Shown in pieces: positions 1 to 10,015 of a stretch of DNA of 64,000 nucleotides. Location: the NCBI RefSeq assembly GCF_041270065.1, contig NZ_CP065958.1, forward strand, positions 2,418,001-2,482,000, written 5' to 3'. A program made the position numbers and the translations under genes. The number at the start of each line of letters is the position of its first letter. Within the stretch, counting starts at the first letter, position 1. The notes below the pieces were generated by a model. That model ran no database searches. It saw only the letters and a list, made by a program, of their open reading frames with translations, and was not told the DNA's origin. The stretch comes from Streptomyces fradiae (GTDB lineage Bacteria > Actinomycetota > Actinomycetes > Streptomycetales > Streptomycetaceae).

Positions 1-48
1 GCCGCCCCTGATGCGGAACTACGAACCCGAAGGAGCGCCTGTAGGACG

Positions 49-348
49 TCATCCGGTAGGTGCGCGCGCGTCCAGGACGAGAGTCTCCTCGAAGCCGGCC
101 AGCACGATGCGTCCCCCGCCCGCCGTGACCCCGGCCCTACGCAGCTTGTCCAGGGGACTGGAGCTCCCGGGCGGCCTTCGCAATGGACGGCCGGCCGCGC
201 TGCCCCCTGAGGCCTTCGATGCGCCCGTGGCGGGTGCGGATGACTTCACCGGCCCGGCCGATGGGCCCCGGGTTTGCTGCGTTCCGCAGCCGGCCATTGC
301 GGTGAGGATGGCTAGGCCCGCCACAGGCCAGAGGAGCCGTCTCTTCAT
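49..348 (-). CDS. putative short lipoprotein, possibly frameshifted
   Basis: Short predicted lipoprotein of unknown function, 99 residues from the ATG at 348 (an in-frame ATG at 357 is an alternative). The N-terminus reads MKRRLLW, then a hydrophobic core, then the lipobox AMAGC with the lipidated Cys at residue 21. The rest is rich in Ala, Gly and Ser and has no domain I recognise. It lies 51 bp downstream of the SUKH immunity gene on the same strand and may share its transcript. The reading frame stops soon after the segment LAGFEETLVLDARA, at a GCGCGCGCG run near positions 62-70. The frame beginning just past that run stays open to the window edge, so the gene may be truncated by a frameshift. 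Real gene or decayed remnant cannot be settled here. Confidence 0.4.
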   Translation of the reverse strand: MKRRLLWPVAGLAILTAMAGCGTQQTRGPSAGPVKSSAPATGASKASGGSAAGRPLRRPPGSSSPLDKLRRAGVTAGGGRIVLAGFEETLVLDARAPTG

Positions 349-399
349 CGCCCACATCCGGAGCGAGCACACGACGGCCCCGACGAACTGACATCAAGC

Positions 400-930
400 T
401 CAGAAGGTGCTCTCTGGAGCAGGCGCGAAGAAGGGCTCCGGTACCAGGTCGGCGATTGAGAAGGGCTCGAACTGCGGATCAGCCACCACGCGGTAGATGA
501 ACTCGGGTGTGGACATGTCGACCTGACGCCACTCCCGGTAGCCTCGCCCTCGCGTCACGATGGGCCATTCCTCCCCCGCTTTACCATTGGCCAGCCAGTA
601 GTACTCGCCTTCGGTCTGACTGAATCCCCACGGGATGAGCCCAATCTGACCAGGCTGGTAGATCCGGTACGGTGCGTACAGCGGGTCCTCCCCCTCGGTC
701 GGGGCATCGGCGCTAAGACTCTGCCAGGTAGTGGAGAGATCAAAGGCCCCTCCAGGTGCGACGGATAGAATCTGAAGGAAATCCGAGAAGAGCCCCTTGC
801 CGAAGGTCGCTGCGAGGCGCTTGTAATCCTCAGGAAGGGCCAATTCAAGGCGATCCTCGGTCTCACCCCAGGACATATCCGCTTGACGGGACTCCCAATG
901 GGTGATTTCCACCAGTCGATCGATCCACAT
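400..930 (-). CDS. SMI1/KNR4 (SUKH) family immunity protein
   Basis: Predicted 176-residue cytoplasmic SUKH-superfamily protein, likely the antidote for the nuclease tip of the RHS protein encoded immediately upstream on the same strand (86 bp gap). The sequence has the SUKH pattern: an early LPEDYKRLAATFGKG segment, the usual leucine-proline entry into the fold, then a mid-protein aromatic stretch with GLIPWGFSQTEGEYYW, the conserved tryptophan/aspartate-like strand of SMI1 proteins. The ATG at 930 is preferred over the longer frame because a GAGG site lies just upstream. SUKH proteins are known as common immunity partners of polymorphic toxins, including nucleases. The pairing with this toxin is inferred from position. 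Confidence 0.75.
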   Translation of the reverse strand: MWIDRLVEITHWESRQADMSWGETEDRLELALPEDYKRLAATFGKGLFSDFLQILSVAPGGAFDLSTTWQSLSADAPTEGEDPLYAPYRIYQPGQIGLIPWGFSQTEGEYYWLANGKAGEEWPIVTRGRGYREWRQVDMSTPEFIYRVVADPQFEPFSIADLVPEPFFAPAPESTF

Positions 931-1015
931 ACCGAACCTCACTGAATGACATGTACAGAGGAGGAGCCGGGCGGGGCGGAGTTGGAAAGCTACTCCGCCC
1001 CGCCCAGCCACACCA

Positions 1016-4000
1016 CTAAGGAGTGTTTGCTATGGGGAAGGTGCCCCCAGCGCCCGTATCGGCGCTGTACCACGTAATCGTCAAGCTGTCCGGAATGTAC
1101 GTATTTCCGTCCGGGTAGTGCGCCTTCGCGCTATAGTACACCGTCTCCCCCTTCTCGAGGTGGCTGGCGATTTGATTTTCCACCCGCTTCATTCTCGAAA
1201 GGTTCGTTGCCGGGTACAGCGGAACGAGATTTCGAATATCCCTTCCGGTGCCGCCGAATCGATTGGGGAGGAGGTGTCCGCGATGGAGGCCCTGCCCGTA
1301 CAGGCTTTCCCCTTGACGCATCCCCTTGGGGATGAAGAGCGGATTCTGTGTGGGCCAGACAGTGTCACTGCCCACAAGTCCAGGACCACCCTCCCCGATT
1401 TCTCCGGTCTCCTTATCGAAATTATCGATATTCGCCTGATTGAGGCACGCCATGACTCCTTGCGCCCGGCCTTTACTGTCGAGTGGCATGTAGAAGGCCG
1501 CCGTGTTCCCGCTATCCTTGCATCCGTACTTCGTCACTGCGTTCGGATACGAGTCGTAGCGGCTGTACTCGTGGATTCCTTGCGGTTCGGCGAACAATCC
1601 AACGTTGTAGTGCGGCTTGCGCTCGTCATACGTTGTCTTCTTCGGCTCGTTGTCCGCGTTGAATCCGAGCACGTTCACGAAGATCTCGATGGCAGTCAGC
1701 CAACCGCCTCCGCGTACCTTCGTGACGGTAGAACTGCTGCTCCTGAAAGCGCTCTTAACGGTGTCCCACCAGTCGTGGCCATCAAGCTCGACCCTGCTGG
1801 TGGGGTTACCGCCGGTGAAGGCGTAGCGGTTGCCCGTGTACGGGTCTGCTCCCAGACCCATGTCGGCGAGGGCGCCGTTGTACATGTCCCGGCTGGTGAA
1901 GCGGTTCAGGCCCGGGTTGTAGTCGCGGAAGCCCATGTCGTAGGTGCCGGACTGGGCATCCCAGCGCTTGGCGTTGAAGCGGTAGGGGTTGTACGCCTCC
2001 TTGGTGGGGTCGGCCGAGTCGGGCTTGTCGATGCCGGTGAACTCGGTCTTGTCGTCCGAGCCGTAGGCGGTGTAGCCGTAGGTGGCCTTGGTGTCCCCGT
2101 CCTTGGTGGTCAGAGTTTCGACATCGGTGTGGCTGTTGTAGCCGTAGTAGCCGTCCTCGGTCGTTCCGTCGGTGTTGTGCTTGACCTGGGAGAGGCGTTC
2201 GCCCCAGGGGCTGTACTGGTACGACGCGGTCAGGACGCCGGCGACTTCCTCGTTCAGAACCTCGTTGGACAGGCCGAGGTAGGTGAAGTCGGTGGTCTTG
2301 CCGTCGGCGGTCTTGGTGGCGGTGCGGTCGAGCGGGTCGAATGTGTACGTGGTGGTCTTCATGGACCCGCCGTCGAGCTTGCTGCTCTCGATGACGTGGT
2401 CGAAGCCGTCGTACACGCTTCGCTCGATGACCTGACCGCCGCTGGTGACAGACTCCTGACGCCCGAAGGGGTCGTAGTTGTAACTCGCAGAGACACCGGA
2501 CGTCGTCGAGCTCAGCAGCCGGTTGCGGTCATAGGAGTACGTGGTGGACGTGCCCTTGACCGTCTGGCTGATGACGTTGGCATTGTCGTCGTGGACGTAC
2601 GTCTCGGTGTCCGCGCCGTTGCCGGTCTTGACCGACTTGGCCAGCCGGTTGACCGGGTCGTACGTGTAGTCGGTGGTGGAGTCGAGGTACGCCGCGTGGT
2701 TGTCGGCGTTCATCTTCTTCGCCACGTCCTGCGTCTTGTTGCCGTTGGCGTCATAGGCGTAGGAATGTGAGGAGACCAGGGTGCCGTTGGGCTTCTTCTC
2801 AGTCTGGGTCTTGAGAGCTGCGTTGAGGTAGTACGTGTAGTCGACCGTGTTGCCGTTGGCCTTGGTCTCCTGCAGCTTCAGACTGCGGTCGGTGTACGTG
2901 TAGCTGGAGACCTTCGGGTTGGCGTCGGTCGCCGTCTTGCCGACGGAGAGTGTCTTGACCAGTCCGCGCAGGTCATACGTGTACTTCGAGTACTGGTCGG
3001 GGTGGGTGACCGTCTCGGGCTGGCCATTGGCGTCGTACGTGTAGGAGGTGGACTTTTTCTCCTGGCCGGCGAGCGCCTCGGTCACCTTCTGGACCTGGTT
3101 CAGTCCTGTGTAGGCGATCGTGTAGGCGTCGGTCTTGGCACCGGAGGAGGTGTCGTCGATCGAGGTCAGGTTGCCGTTGACGTCGTAGGCGTAGGTGAAG
3201 GTCTTCTTCTCGTTGTCGGTATCACCCGTATTGTCTCGGACGAGCTTGACTCCGTCGGCGACGACCACGCCAGCGCTGTTCTGGAACAGCTGGAGCTTGG
3301 CCGTGTTGCCCTGAGTGAAGGTGAACGAGCCAAGGCTGACCCAGGTGCCAGCGCCCGAGTTCTGGTCCTTGGTGACGTCGGTGGTGCCGGTGGAGTGCGT
3401 GACCGTGTACTTCGCGGTCGTGGCGGCCCCGGTGACCTGGGGGTACTTGACGTAGGCGGTGTAGGTGCCGTCCTTGGGAATGTTCAGGGTCCAGGTGAAG
3501 GCGTCCGTGCCCGCGCCGGCGACGTGGACCTGGTGGTCGTAGCCCTGCTGCCCGGTCAAGCTGCCCTTGGCCCAGGTGCCCGTGGCAGAGGTGTTCTGGG
3601 TGTCGGAGTTGTCGGCCAGCACAACCGCGCTGCCGACCGGAACACCGTCGTCCGACTTGGACTTCAGCTTCCCGTCCGGGAAGTACGACCAGCTCATGGT
3701 GCGGTTCGAGGAGCCGCCCGCCGACGTCAGGGTCCGGGCCGTCTGCTTGCCGAGCTCGTCGTAGTCGTACGTGGTGAGGATGTCCCACGGGTCGGTGGAC
3801 GACTTCGCCCAACCGTTGTCGAAGTAGCTGTAGGTGGTGTCGTTGCGGACCGTCTGGCCCTCCGACGGCGGCAGGGAGGTCTTGGAGACCCGGCCCACCT
3901 CGTCGTAGACCGTCTGGGTGTAGACATTCGGGTTGCTGTAGCGCGTGTCCGCCGGGTCGTAAGGCTGGAACTGCTTGACCGGACGGTTCATTGCGTCGTA

Positions 4001-7000
4001 CTCGGTGCGGGCGGTGAAGTCGTCCGCGGCTGCCGTGTCCACACCACGCGGGCTGATCACCTTGGTGGTGTTGCCGACCTGGTCGTACTCGTACTTCGTG
4101 GTCCGGTACGTGATGCCGGGGCTGGTGCCCGTGTACGGGACCTTGACCTGGGTCTGCTTGCCCCGCTCGTCGTAGGTGACCTCGGTGGTGTTGTTCTCGG
4201 CGTCCGTGGAGGAGACGACCAGGGAGTCCTTGTCGTAGGACCGGCTGGTGGTCTTGCCTGCGGCGTCGGTGACCGTAGTGACCCGGTGGTTGAGGTCATA
4301 GGCGGTCTTAGACGTGTAGTCGGTGGTGTCGGCGGTCGCGTTCTTCTTCGGATCGACGACCGTGGTGATGTTGCCGACGTTGTCGTACTCGTATGAGACC
4401 TTGTCGCCAGCAGCGTTGACGGCCGACGTGAGCTGGTAGATCTCGTCGTAGTAGTTAGTGGTGAGGTAATCGTTCAGGTCCGCGGTGGTCGCGGTGCCCT
4501 TCGGCTCGGTGGTCGTCCTGAGGTGGCCGGCCTTGTCGTAGGTGTAGGAGGACTTGCGCTCCGGTCCTGTGGGGGTGTCCCTCGGAGCGGTTGCCTCACT
4601 GATCTGGTCCGCCGCGTCATATACCGCGGTCGAGACCGCGCCGTTGGGGGCGGTGGACGTGGTGACGTTGTCGTTGGCGTCGTACACCGGTGCAGGCGTC
4701 GTGATCAGCACGCCCGCGTCCTGATCCTTGGGCACGGTGTTGACCAGCGGACGGCCGAACGTGTCGTACGTCTGCGTGGTCTTCTTCCCCAACGCGTCGG
4801 TGGCCTCAGTGACTTGACCGCGTTCGTCGTAGACGAATGTCGTCGCCTTGCCCAGGGCGTCGGTGATGGTGTCCGGGTATCCAGTCGGACCGAATCCGCT
4901 GTTGGTGGTCGGGTTGCCGTTGGCGTCGGTCGCCTTAGTCAGCTCGCCGTACGCGTCGTAGTCATACTTCGTGGTGTAGTCGTCCGGAATGGATGTGGTC
5001 GCAACGCCCTTCGGGTCCGTGACCGTTTTCAGGTTGCCGAAGGTGTCGTACCCGAACTGCCAGGTACGGCCCTCGGGGGACGTCTTCTTGAACAGGTCGG
5101 CGGAGTAGCCGTCCAGACGGGTCTGGTACTCGTACTTCGCTGCGTTGGCGGGGTAGGTGCCTGGAACACAGTCGGAGGACGGCGGCACGCCGGCCTTGTT
5201 GTTCTCGGCGTCACGCTGCCAGAGGGGGTAACCGGTCTTCTGGTCGTAGCAGTACGCGGCCTTCGCCCCGTTGGCCTCCTCCATGTACGTGACGTTGTTG
5301 TCCGCGTCCCAGCTCATCTTGCTCGTCTGAGACTTGGCGTTCGTGGTCTGCACCGGGCGGCCGAAGTCGTCCATCACGTAGTCGGTCGCGTGATTCTCCG
5401 CGTCGGTGACCTTCGTGTCGGTGAACCCGCTGTTGCCGGCGTTGACCGCGTAGGCGTAGTTCGTGGTGCCGTTCAGTCGGTCGGTGATCGTCTTGATCCA
5501 CCAGTGGTACTTCGGGTCGTCGCCGATCTGCGGGGCGTAATACGCGAGCTGCGTGGCGTTGCCGCGCGGGTCGGTCGCCTTGACCAGCTTGACGTTCTTG
5601 TTCCCCTGCGTGGCGTCGTAGGTGAACTTGAAGTCCTTGGGCTGGCTGGAGCCGACACCGTCGGTGATCTGGCCCAGCAGGCCCTTGTCCGTGTAGTAGA
5701 AGGCGATCTTGCGGCCGGAGATGTCCGTCATGGACTTCACGTGGTCGTAGATCTTGGAGTTGGTCAGATTGGTGCCGCTGACCTTGACGCCCGAGTCGTT
5801 GATGTACTCGTAAGTGGCGTCACCCTTCTTGTAGTACTCGACCGTGAGGCTCCGGCGGTCGGCCGGGTCGGTGATGTAGGTGAGGAACTTGGTCGGCTTG
5901 TTGTTGGACTTCCGCTCCTCGTACGTGTACGTCTGCGTGTTGCCGTTCTTGTCAACGGCAGACGTCATGTAGCCGTCGCAGCCGAACAGGAACCGCGTGC
6001 CGTCGGGGCGCGTGAGCGTCCAGGCGTCAGGGATCGGGTCCTTGGTGGGCTGGCAGTCCAGGCCCGCCTTCATCGTCAGCTTGTAGTGGACACCGGCCGG
6101 TGCCTTCCAGACGCTGTTGGTGGCGTCCCAGCGGAAGACGTGCGTGGTGCCGTCACCGTCCGGGAGCCGGATCTCCGTCGGGTTCGGCTTCGGGTGGAAC
6201 TCCAGCGGCGCGCCCAGTCGGGTCGGACCTGCCGCCTGTCCCGACCAGCCATGGCCCAGCACCGTGTCGGAGGTGTCGAGCGAGTTGTACGCGAACCGGG
6301 CGAACGTGGTCAGGCCCCGGCCAGGGTTGGTGAACGCGTTGTACGACCAGACGCTGTTGCCCGACGCAAGGTTGTTCATGACTGTCGAGCCGGCGCCGGT
6401 GTTCTTGCCCGCGTACGAGTAGAACTTCTCCAGGCCGAGGGTGTTGGAGGTCGGGTCCTCGACCGTGACGTTCTGCTTGAGCGCCGGGATGGCACCGGTG
6501 CCGGCGGACAGCCAGGTGCCGTCGGCGACCTTCTTGATGTCCCAGCCGAGCACGTAGTCCAGGCGCTTGTTGCCCTCATCGGAGTTGATGGGGGTCTTGA
6601 CCTGCGCCTGGATGGTGGCCGACTTGCCCGGCAGGAGGGCCGGGATCGCGGTGGACAGCTGGTTGCCGCCCGTCGTTACGTCCGTACCGTCGGGGAGCTT
6701 CCAGGTGTACGAAAGCACCCGCTCGCCGGCAGCCCACGCCGTGGACGTGGTGTTGGTGACCGTGAACTCGACCGTGTACTGCGAGTTCGGCGTCATACGG
6801 GCCGGAGTTGTCGGCGCGTAGTACGTGTCCTCGGTCGTCGCGTCGACGTAGATGACCTGCATGTACGGGCGCAGCTGCGGGTCCGAGGCCTCGGACGACA
6901 GGAACAGGGTGCGTTCCTGCGGGCCGGTGGTGGTCTCGTCCTTCAGCTTGACCAGGACGCCCTTGTTGTTGGCGGGGGTGCGCACCCAGGACTGCATGAG

Positions 7001-9697
7001 CCCGGTGGCATCCCACCAGTGGCGGCCAACCTCGTCGGTGATCTGCGGGACCGTGTCGGAGACGGTGGCGGAGAAGTCGCCGCCCGCGGTGGTCCACGGG
7101 GTCGTGGAGTTGGCGTTGTTCCACGTGGCCTGGGTCTCGGTGAAGTCCCGGGTCAGGGAGTGGAGTTCGTAGATCGCGCCGCTGGTGGTGCTGGTGGTCT
7201 CCGCGCCCCACATGTACATCTTGTTCTCCAGCACCGTGGCGGTGGTGGGGATGGATGTGGTGGGGAACTTCAGGACCGCGCGGGTCTTGCCGTACGTGCC
7301 GGAGTTGTTGCCGACGCTCAGCCAGGTCTGCGCCTTGCCGGAGACCAGACCGTCGTGGTTGACGGTCGGCTGCTGCGAGGAGAGCGTGGTGTCGACCTGG
7401 CCCGCCTGGATGATCTTCATCGTCCGGCCGGCCTTGGGGATGCCCACGATGCGGGTCGGCGACCCGAGCAGCTGCCCGTTCTTGGTCTTGACCGCGAGCT
7501 GGTAGTAGTACGACTTCCCGATCTCGCTGGAGCTGGAGTCCGGGGTCGGCACCGCCGTGGTGTCCGTGTACGCCGTCGCCGTCGAGGCGATCGGCGCGAT
7601 CAGCGTCGCGGCCGACGGGGTGAAGACCTGCTGCGTGGAGCGGTGCAGCTGGTACTCCACGATGTCCAGGCCGCTGTCACCGCTGCCGTTGGCGTATGCC
7701 GGCCACGAGAGCTCCGGGCCGGTGGAGTGGACCACGGTCGGCGAGTTGAGCGACGTGCCGACGGCCCCGTAGGTCACCGTCAGACGCGGGTAGGTGGACG
7801 TCTCGTCACCGTAGGTGTTGCCGTCGGCCGCCTCGTAGCGCGGGCCGCCGGTCGGCGCGGTGCCCGACTCGTCCTTGGCCTTGAGCACGAAGCCGTAGTT
7901 GGCCGCCGTGCCGGAGACCCACTTCTGGACCGTGTCGGCGACCGGGAAGTCGTGCCACTTGTTGTAGTCCCAGGCGGCCTTGGTGATCTCGGCCGGGTTC
8001 ACCAGCCGCACCGAGTCGGCCACCGTACGAGTCGTGGACGAGCCCGTGTCACCGAGGACGACCTTGCCGGCGTTGCCCTTGGCGAAGCTCAGCTCCGCCG
8101 CGTCCAGGGTCTTCCAGACGCCACCGGTGCCGGTCTGGTTGACCGTGTAGTTCTTGGTGCCGCCGTTGTAGGTGACGGTGTACGGGGCGGCCGTGGCCGC
8201 GTCCGCCGCGGCCGGGTAGTGCACGTCCACCCGGTACGTGTCTGTCTCCGGGACCCTGGGCTGCCAGGTGTACGACTCGCCCGTGAGCGCGTTCTTGTTG
8301 TAGGCGTAGTCGTCGTTGGTCGCGGCGCCACCGTTCGTCGTGCCGCGCGGCCACTCGCCGACCGCCGCCGTACCGGCGTCGCCGTCGTCCAGCTGCACGG
8401 TGGTGCCGGACAGTTCGCCGACCAGCGCACTGGTGTTGGACCAGGTCGCGGGCGTCGTGCCCGCCTCGCTCCACGCCCCGGTGGCCCGGTGCGCTTCGAG
8501 GGCGACCGCGTTGGCATTGGTGGTATGCGACTGGTCGTAATACAGGCTCAGCCGGGCCGCGTCGACCTTCACCCCGGCCGGGATCTCGTCCAGCGGGAAC
8601 TTGACCAGGGAGCGGGCAATGCCGGTGTCGGTCTTGCCGACCGACAGCTTCCAGGTGTTGTTGAAGTTCACCCCGGGCTGGTCCGAGAGGACCATCGTGT
8701 CCTCGGAGGTCGAGGCGATCGGCGTGATCGTGATCGTCGGGTCGATGACCACCGGGTACTGGCGTTCCTTCGCCGCCAGCCACTTGGCATCCGGCGTGAC
8801 GGTCAGCTTCCAGCCCTTGCCATCGGTGTCCCGGGTCAGCTTCTGGGTGACCTTGGTGCTGTACGTACCGCCGGTGACCGACTGCGGATCCTTCGTGGCA
8901 TCCGTCATGTACGGAGCCGGAATCACCATGACCGGAGTACCGGGAGCCTCACCGAAGAAGGCGATCGAGCCGTCCTTGCGGGTCTGCGGCGTCAGGCCTC
9001 CCTCGGTGTCCAGAGTGAAGGTGAACGACACCGGACCAGCCGGGCGTTCGGCCAGGACGATGTCCTCCTTCACCTGACCGTTCCCCACCCGGTACGACAG
9101 GTCCGCGCCGGCAACGGCGTCCTTGTAGACGACCCGGTCGCCCTTCGCCTCCGGCCTGAGCACGCCGGCACCGGACAGGCCGAACGTGACCGCACCACCG
9201 GTCTCCGCCTCGAAGCGCACGAACCTGCCGGCATCCGAGCCGAACCAGCTCTTACCGGTGTTCGCGGTGTTGGCGAAGTCGAAGCCCTTGTCCTCGGTGG
9301 CGCGCACCGTCGTCTCGACCGGCTTCCAGGACTTCCCGGACCTGTACGCCGTCGGCACAGCCGTCAGCTCGGCCTCGATCCGGCCGTCCGACAACTGCCA
9401 GAAGCGCGCCTGCGACGTGCGCCGGTCGGTCAGCTCCTTGACCCGCTTCGCCTTCGGGAGCTTCTCACCCTTCGGCAGCTTCTCCCGGCTGGGTATCTCC
9501 AGGTTCCCGCCGGCCGGGGGCTTGCTCAGCCCCTCGCCGTCGTCCGAGAACCAGCCCGCGATCGTGTCGAAGACGCCCTTGCCGTCGTCGTTGTTCGCCG
9601 GTGATTGCGGAGCCGCGTAGGCGACCTGCGGCAATAGCGTGCCCGCTACCGCCGAAACGACAAGACAGGAGAGATATCTCCTGTACGGAACTTTCAC
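1016..9697 (-). CDS. secreted RHS/YD-repeat polymorphic toxin with C-terminal DNA/RNA non-specific endonuclease
   Basis: WapA-like giant surface protein, 2,893 residues from a GTG at 9697 (AAAGG seven bases upstream; an ATG at 9715 would add six residues). A Sec signal peptide ends near VAYA-AP. Domains in order: DNRLRE-type domain (about 330-390), a golvesin-like beta domain (about 440-570), a second DNRLRE domain (about 765-900), many YD repeats from about 1230 to 2550 interrupted by a second golvesin-like domain (about 2020-2155), then the RHS core-associated end with NRFTSRD (about 2600) and ELDGH (about 2640). The variable tip after it has HRGHLLPNRFGGTGRDIRN (about 2804), a DRGH-type His-Me finger nuclease motif of the NucA/EndA class. 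The RHS shell is expected to encapsulate the tip until delivery into a neighbouring cell. The SUKH gene downstream is the likely immunity partner. Confidence 0.9.
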   Translation of the reverse strand: MKVPYRRYLSCLVVSAVAGTLLPQVAYAAPQSPANNDDGKGVFDTIAGWFSDDGEGLSKPPAGGNLEIPSREKLPKGEKLPKAKRVKELTDRRTSQARFWQLSDGRIEAELTAVPTAYRSGKSWKPVETTVRATEDKGFDFANTANTGKSWFGSDAGRFVRFEAETGGAVTFGLSGAGVLRPEAKGDRVVYKDAVAGADLSYRVGNGQVKEDIVLAERPAGPVSFTFTLDTEGGLTPQTRKDGSIAFFGEAPGTPVMVIPAPYMTDATKDPQSVTGGTYSTKVTQKLTRDTDGKGWKLTVTPDAKWLAAKERQYPVVIDPTITITPIASTSEDTMVLSDQPGVNFNNTWKLSVGKTDTGIARSLVKFPLDEIPAGVKVDAARLSLYYDQSHTTNANAVALEAHRATGAWSEAGTTPATWSNTSALVGELSGTTVQLDDGDAGTAAVGEWPRGTTNGGAATNDDYAYNKNALTGESYTWQPRVPETDTYRVDVHYPAAADAATAAPYTVTYNGGTKNYTVNQTGTGGVWKTLDAAELSFAKGNAGKVVLGDTGSSTTRTVADSVRLVNPAEITKAAWDYNKWHDFPVADTVQKWVSGTAANYGFVLKAKDESGTAPTGGPRYEAADGNTYGDETSTYPRLTVTYGAVGTSLNSPTVVHSTGPELSWPAYANGSGDSGLDIVEYQLHRSTQQVFTPSAATLIAPIASTATAYTDTTAVPTPDSSSSEIGKSYYYQLAVKTKNGQLLGSPTRIVGIPKAGRTMKIIQAGQVDTTLSSQQPTVNHDGLVSGKAQTWLSVGNNSGTYGKTRAVLKFPTTSIPTTATVLENKMYMWGAETTSTTSGAIYELHSLTRDFTETQATWNNANSTTPWTTAGGDFSATVSDTVPQITDEVGRHWWDATGLMQSWVRTPANNKGVLVKLKDETTTGPQERTLFLSSEASDPQLRPYMQVIYVDATTEDTYYAPTTPARMTPNSQYTVEFTVTNTTSTAWAAGERVLSYTWKLPDGTDVTTGGNQLSTAIPALLPGKSATIQAQVKTPINSDEGNKRLDYVLGWDIKKVADGTWLSAGTGAIPALKQNVTVEDPTSNTLGLEKFYSYAGKNTGAGSTVMNNLASGNSVWSYNAFTNPGRGLTTFARFAYNSLDTSDTVLGHGWSGQAAGPTRLGAPLEFHPKPNPTEIRLPDGDGTTHVFRWDATNSVWKAPAGVHYKLTMKAGLDCQPTKDPIPDAWTLTRPDGTRFLFGCDGYMTSAVDKNGNTQTYTYEERKSNNKPTKFLTYITDPADRRSLTVEYYKKGDATYEYINDSGVKVSGTNLTNSKIYDHVKSMTDISGRKIAFYYTDKGLLGQITDGVGSSQPKDFKFTYDATQGNKNVKLVKATDPRGNATQLAYYAPQIGDDPKYHWWIKTITDRLNGTTNYAYAVNAGNSGFTDTKVTDAENHATDYVMDDFGRPVQTTNAKSQTSKMSWDADNNVTYMEEANGAKAAYCYDQKTGYPLWQRDAENNKAGVPPSSDCVPGTYPANAAKYEYQTRLDGYSADLFKKTSPEGRTWQFGYDTFGNLKTVTDPKGVATTSIPDDYTTKYDYDAYGELTKATDANGNPTTNSGFGPTGYPDTITDALGKATTFVYDERGQVTEATDALGKKTTQTYDTFGRPLVNTVPKDQDAGVLITTPAPVYDANDNVTTSTAPNGAVSTAVYDAADQISEATAPRDTPTGPERKSSYTYDKAGHLRTTTEPKGTATTADLNDYLTTNYYDEIYQLTSAVNAAGDKVSYEYDNVGNITTVVDPKKNATADTTDYTSKTAYDLNHRVTTVTDAAGKTTSRSYDKDSLVVSSTDAENNTTEVTYDERGKQTQVKVPYTGTSPGITYRTTKYEYDQVGNTTKVISPRGVDTAAADDFTARTEYDAMNRPVKQFQPYDPADTRYSNPNVYTQTVYDEVGRVSKTSLPPSEGQTVRNDTTYSYFDNGWAKSSTDPWDILTTYDYDELGKQTARTLTSAGGSSNRTMSWSYFPDGKLKSKSDDGVPVGSAVVLADNSDTQNTSATGTWAKGSLTGQQGYDHQVHVAGAGTDAFTWTLNIPKDGTYTAYVKYPQVTGAATTAKYTVTHSTGTTDVTKDQNSGAGTWVSLGSFTFTQGNTAKLQLFQNSAGVVVADGVKLVRDNTGDTDNEKKTFTYAYDVNGNLTSIDDTSSGAKTDAYTIAYTGLNQVQKVTEALAGQEKKSTSYTYDANGQPETVTHPDQYSKYTYDLRGLVKTLSVGKTATDANPKVSSYTYTDRSLKLQETKANGNTVDYTYYLNAALKTQTEKKPNGTLVSSHSYAYDANGNKTQDVAKKMNADNHAAYLDSTTDYTYDPVNRLAKSVKTGNGADTETYVHDDNANVISQTVKGTSTTYSYDRNRLLSSTTSGVSASYNYDPFGRQESVTSGGQVIERSVYDGFDHVIESSKLDGGSMKTTTYTFDPLDRTATKTADGKTTDFTYLGLSNEVLNEEVAGVLTASYQYSPWGERLSQVKHNTDGTTEDGYYGYNSHTDVETLTTKDGDTKATYGYTAYGSDDKTEFTGIDKPDSADPTKEAYNPYRFNAKRWDAQSGTYDMGFRDYNPGLNRFTSRDMYNGALADMGLGADPYTGNRYAFTGGNPTSRVELDGHDWWDTVKSAFRSSSSTVTKVRGGGWLTAIEIFVNVLGFNADNEPKKTTYDERKPHYNVGLFAEPQGIHEYSRYDSYPNAVTKYGCKDSGNTAAFYMPLDSKGRAQGVMACLNQANIDNFDKETGEIGEGGPGLVGSDTVWPTQNPLFIPKGMRQGESLYGQGLHRGHLLPNRFGGTGRDIRNLVPLYPATNLSRMKRVENQIASHLEKGETVYYSAKAHYPDGNTYIPDSLTITWYSADTGAGGTFPIANTP

Positions 9698-10015
9698 CTC
9701 AATACCTTTCGGCATCGACGCACCCGCATCGCGGCACGCGAAAAGGGCACGCCGAACGAGCCGGCGCGGAGGTTTCCGGCCAGCTTGGCGCAATGCCGAG
9801 TGATCGCATGGGGGCATGAACCACGAGGTCACAGGCATTGCAGCGGGCTTTTTAACCATCTCCGTGACGCCCGGTCAACCCCCAAGACATAAAGGACAAT
9901 TGTCGAGTCGATGAGGTATTGTTCGTCCGATTCTTCCGCTCGCTCGCGCTCGGCCGATGGCATGGTGTATAACCACCCGATTCATCTGCCAGCCGACCGA
10001 AAGCCGGTATCTCTC
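9698..10015. other. divergent intergenic region between RHS toxin and MmpS-like gene
   Basis: The 318 bp must hold the promoters of both divergent genes. The stretch around 9890-9935 is unusually AT-rich for the window and is the best promoter candidate, but I cannot assign -35 and -10 boxes with confidence. No RNA gene, repeat or further reading frame with Streptomyces-like codon use is visible. Confidence 0.4.

Noticed and set aside
4523..9604. 1,693-residue open frame antisense to the RHS gene
   Set aside because: It is the high-GC shadow of the YD-repeat gene: composed almost only of Val, Gly, Arg, Leu and Ala, with no signal, domain or ribosome binding site.
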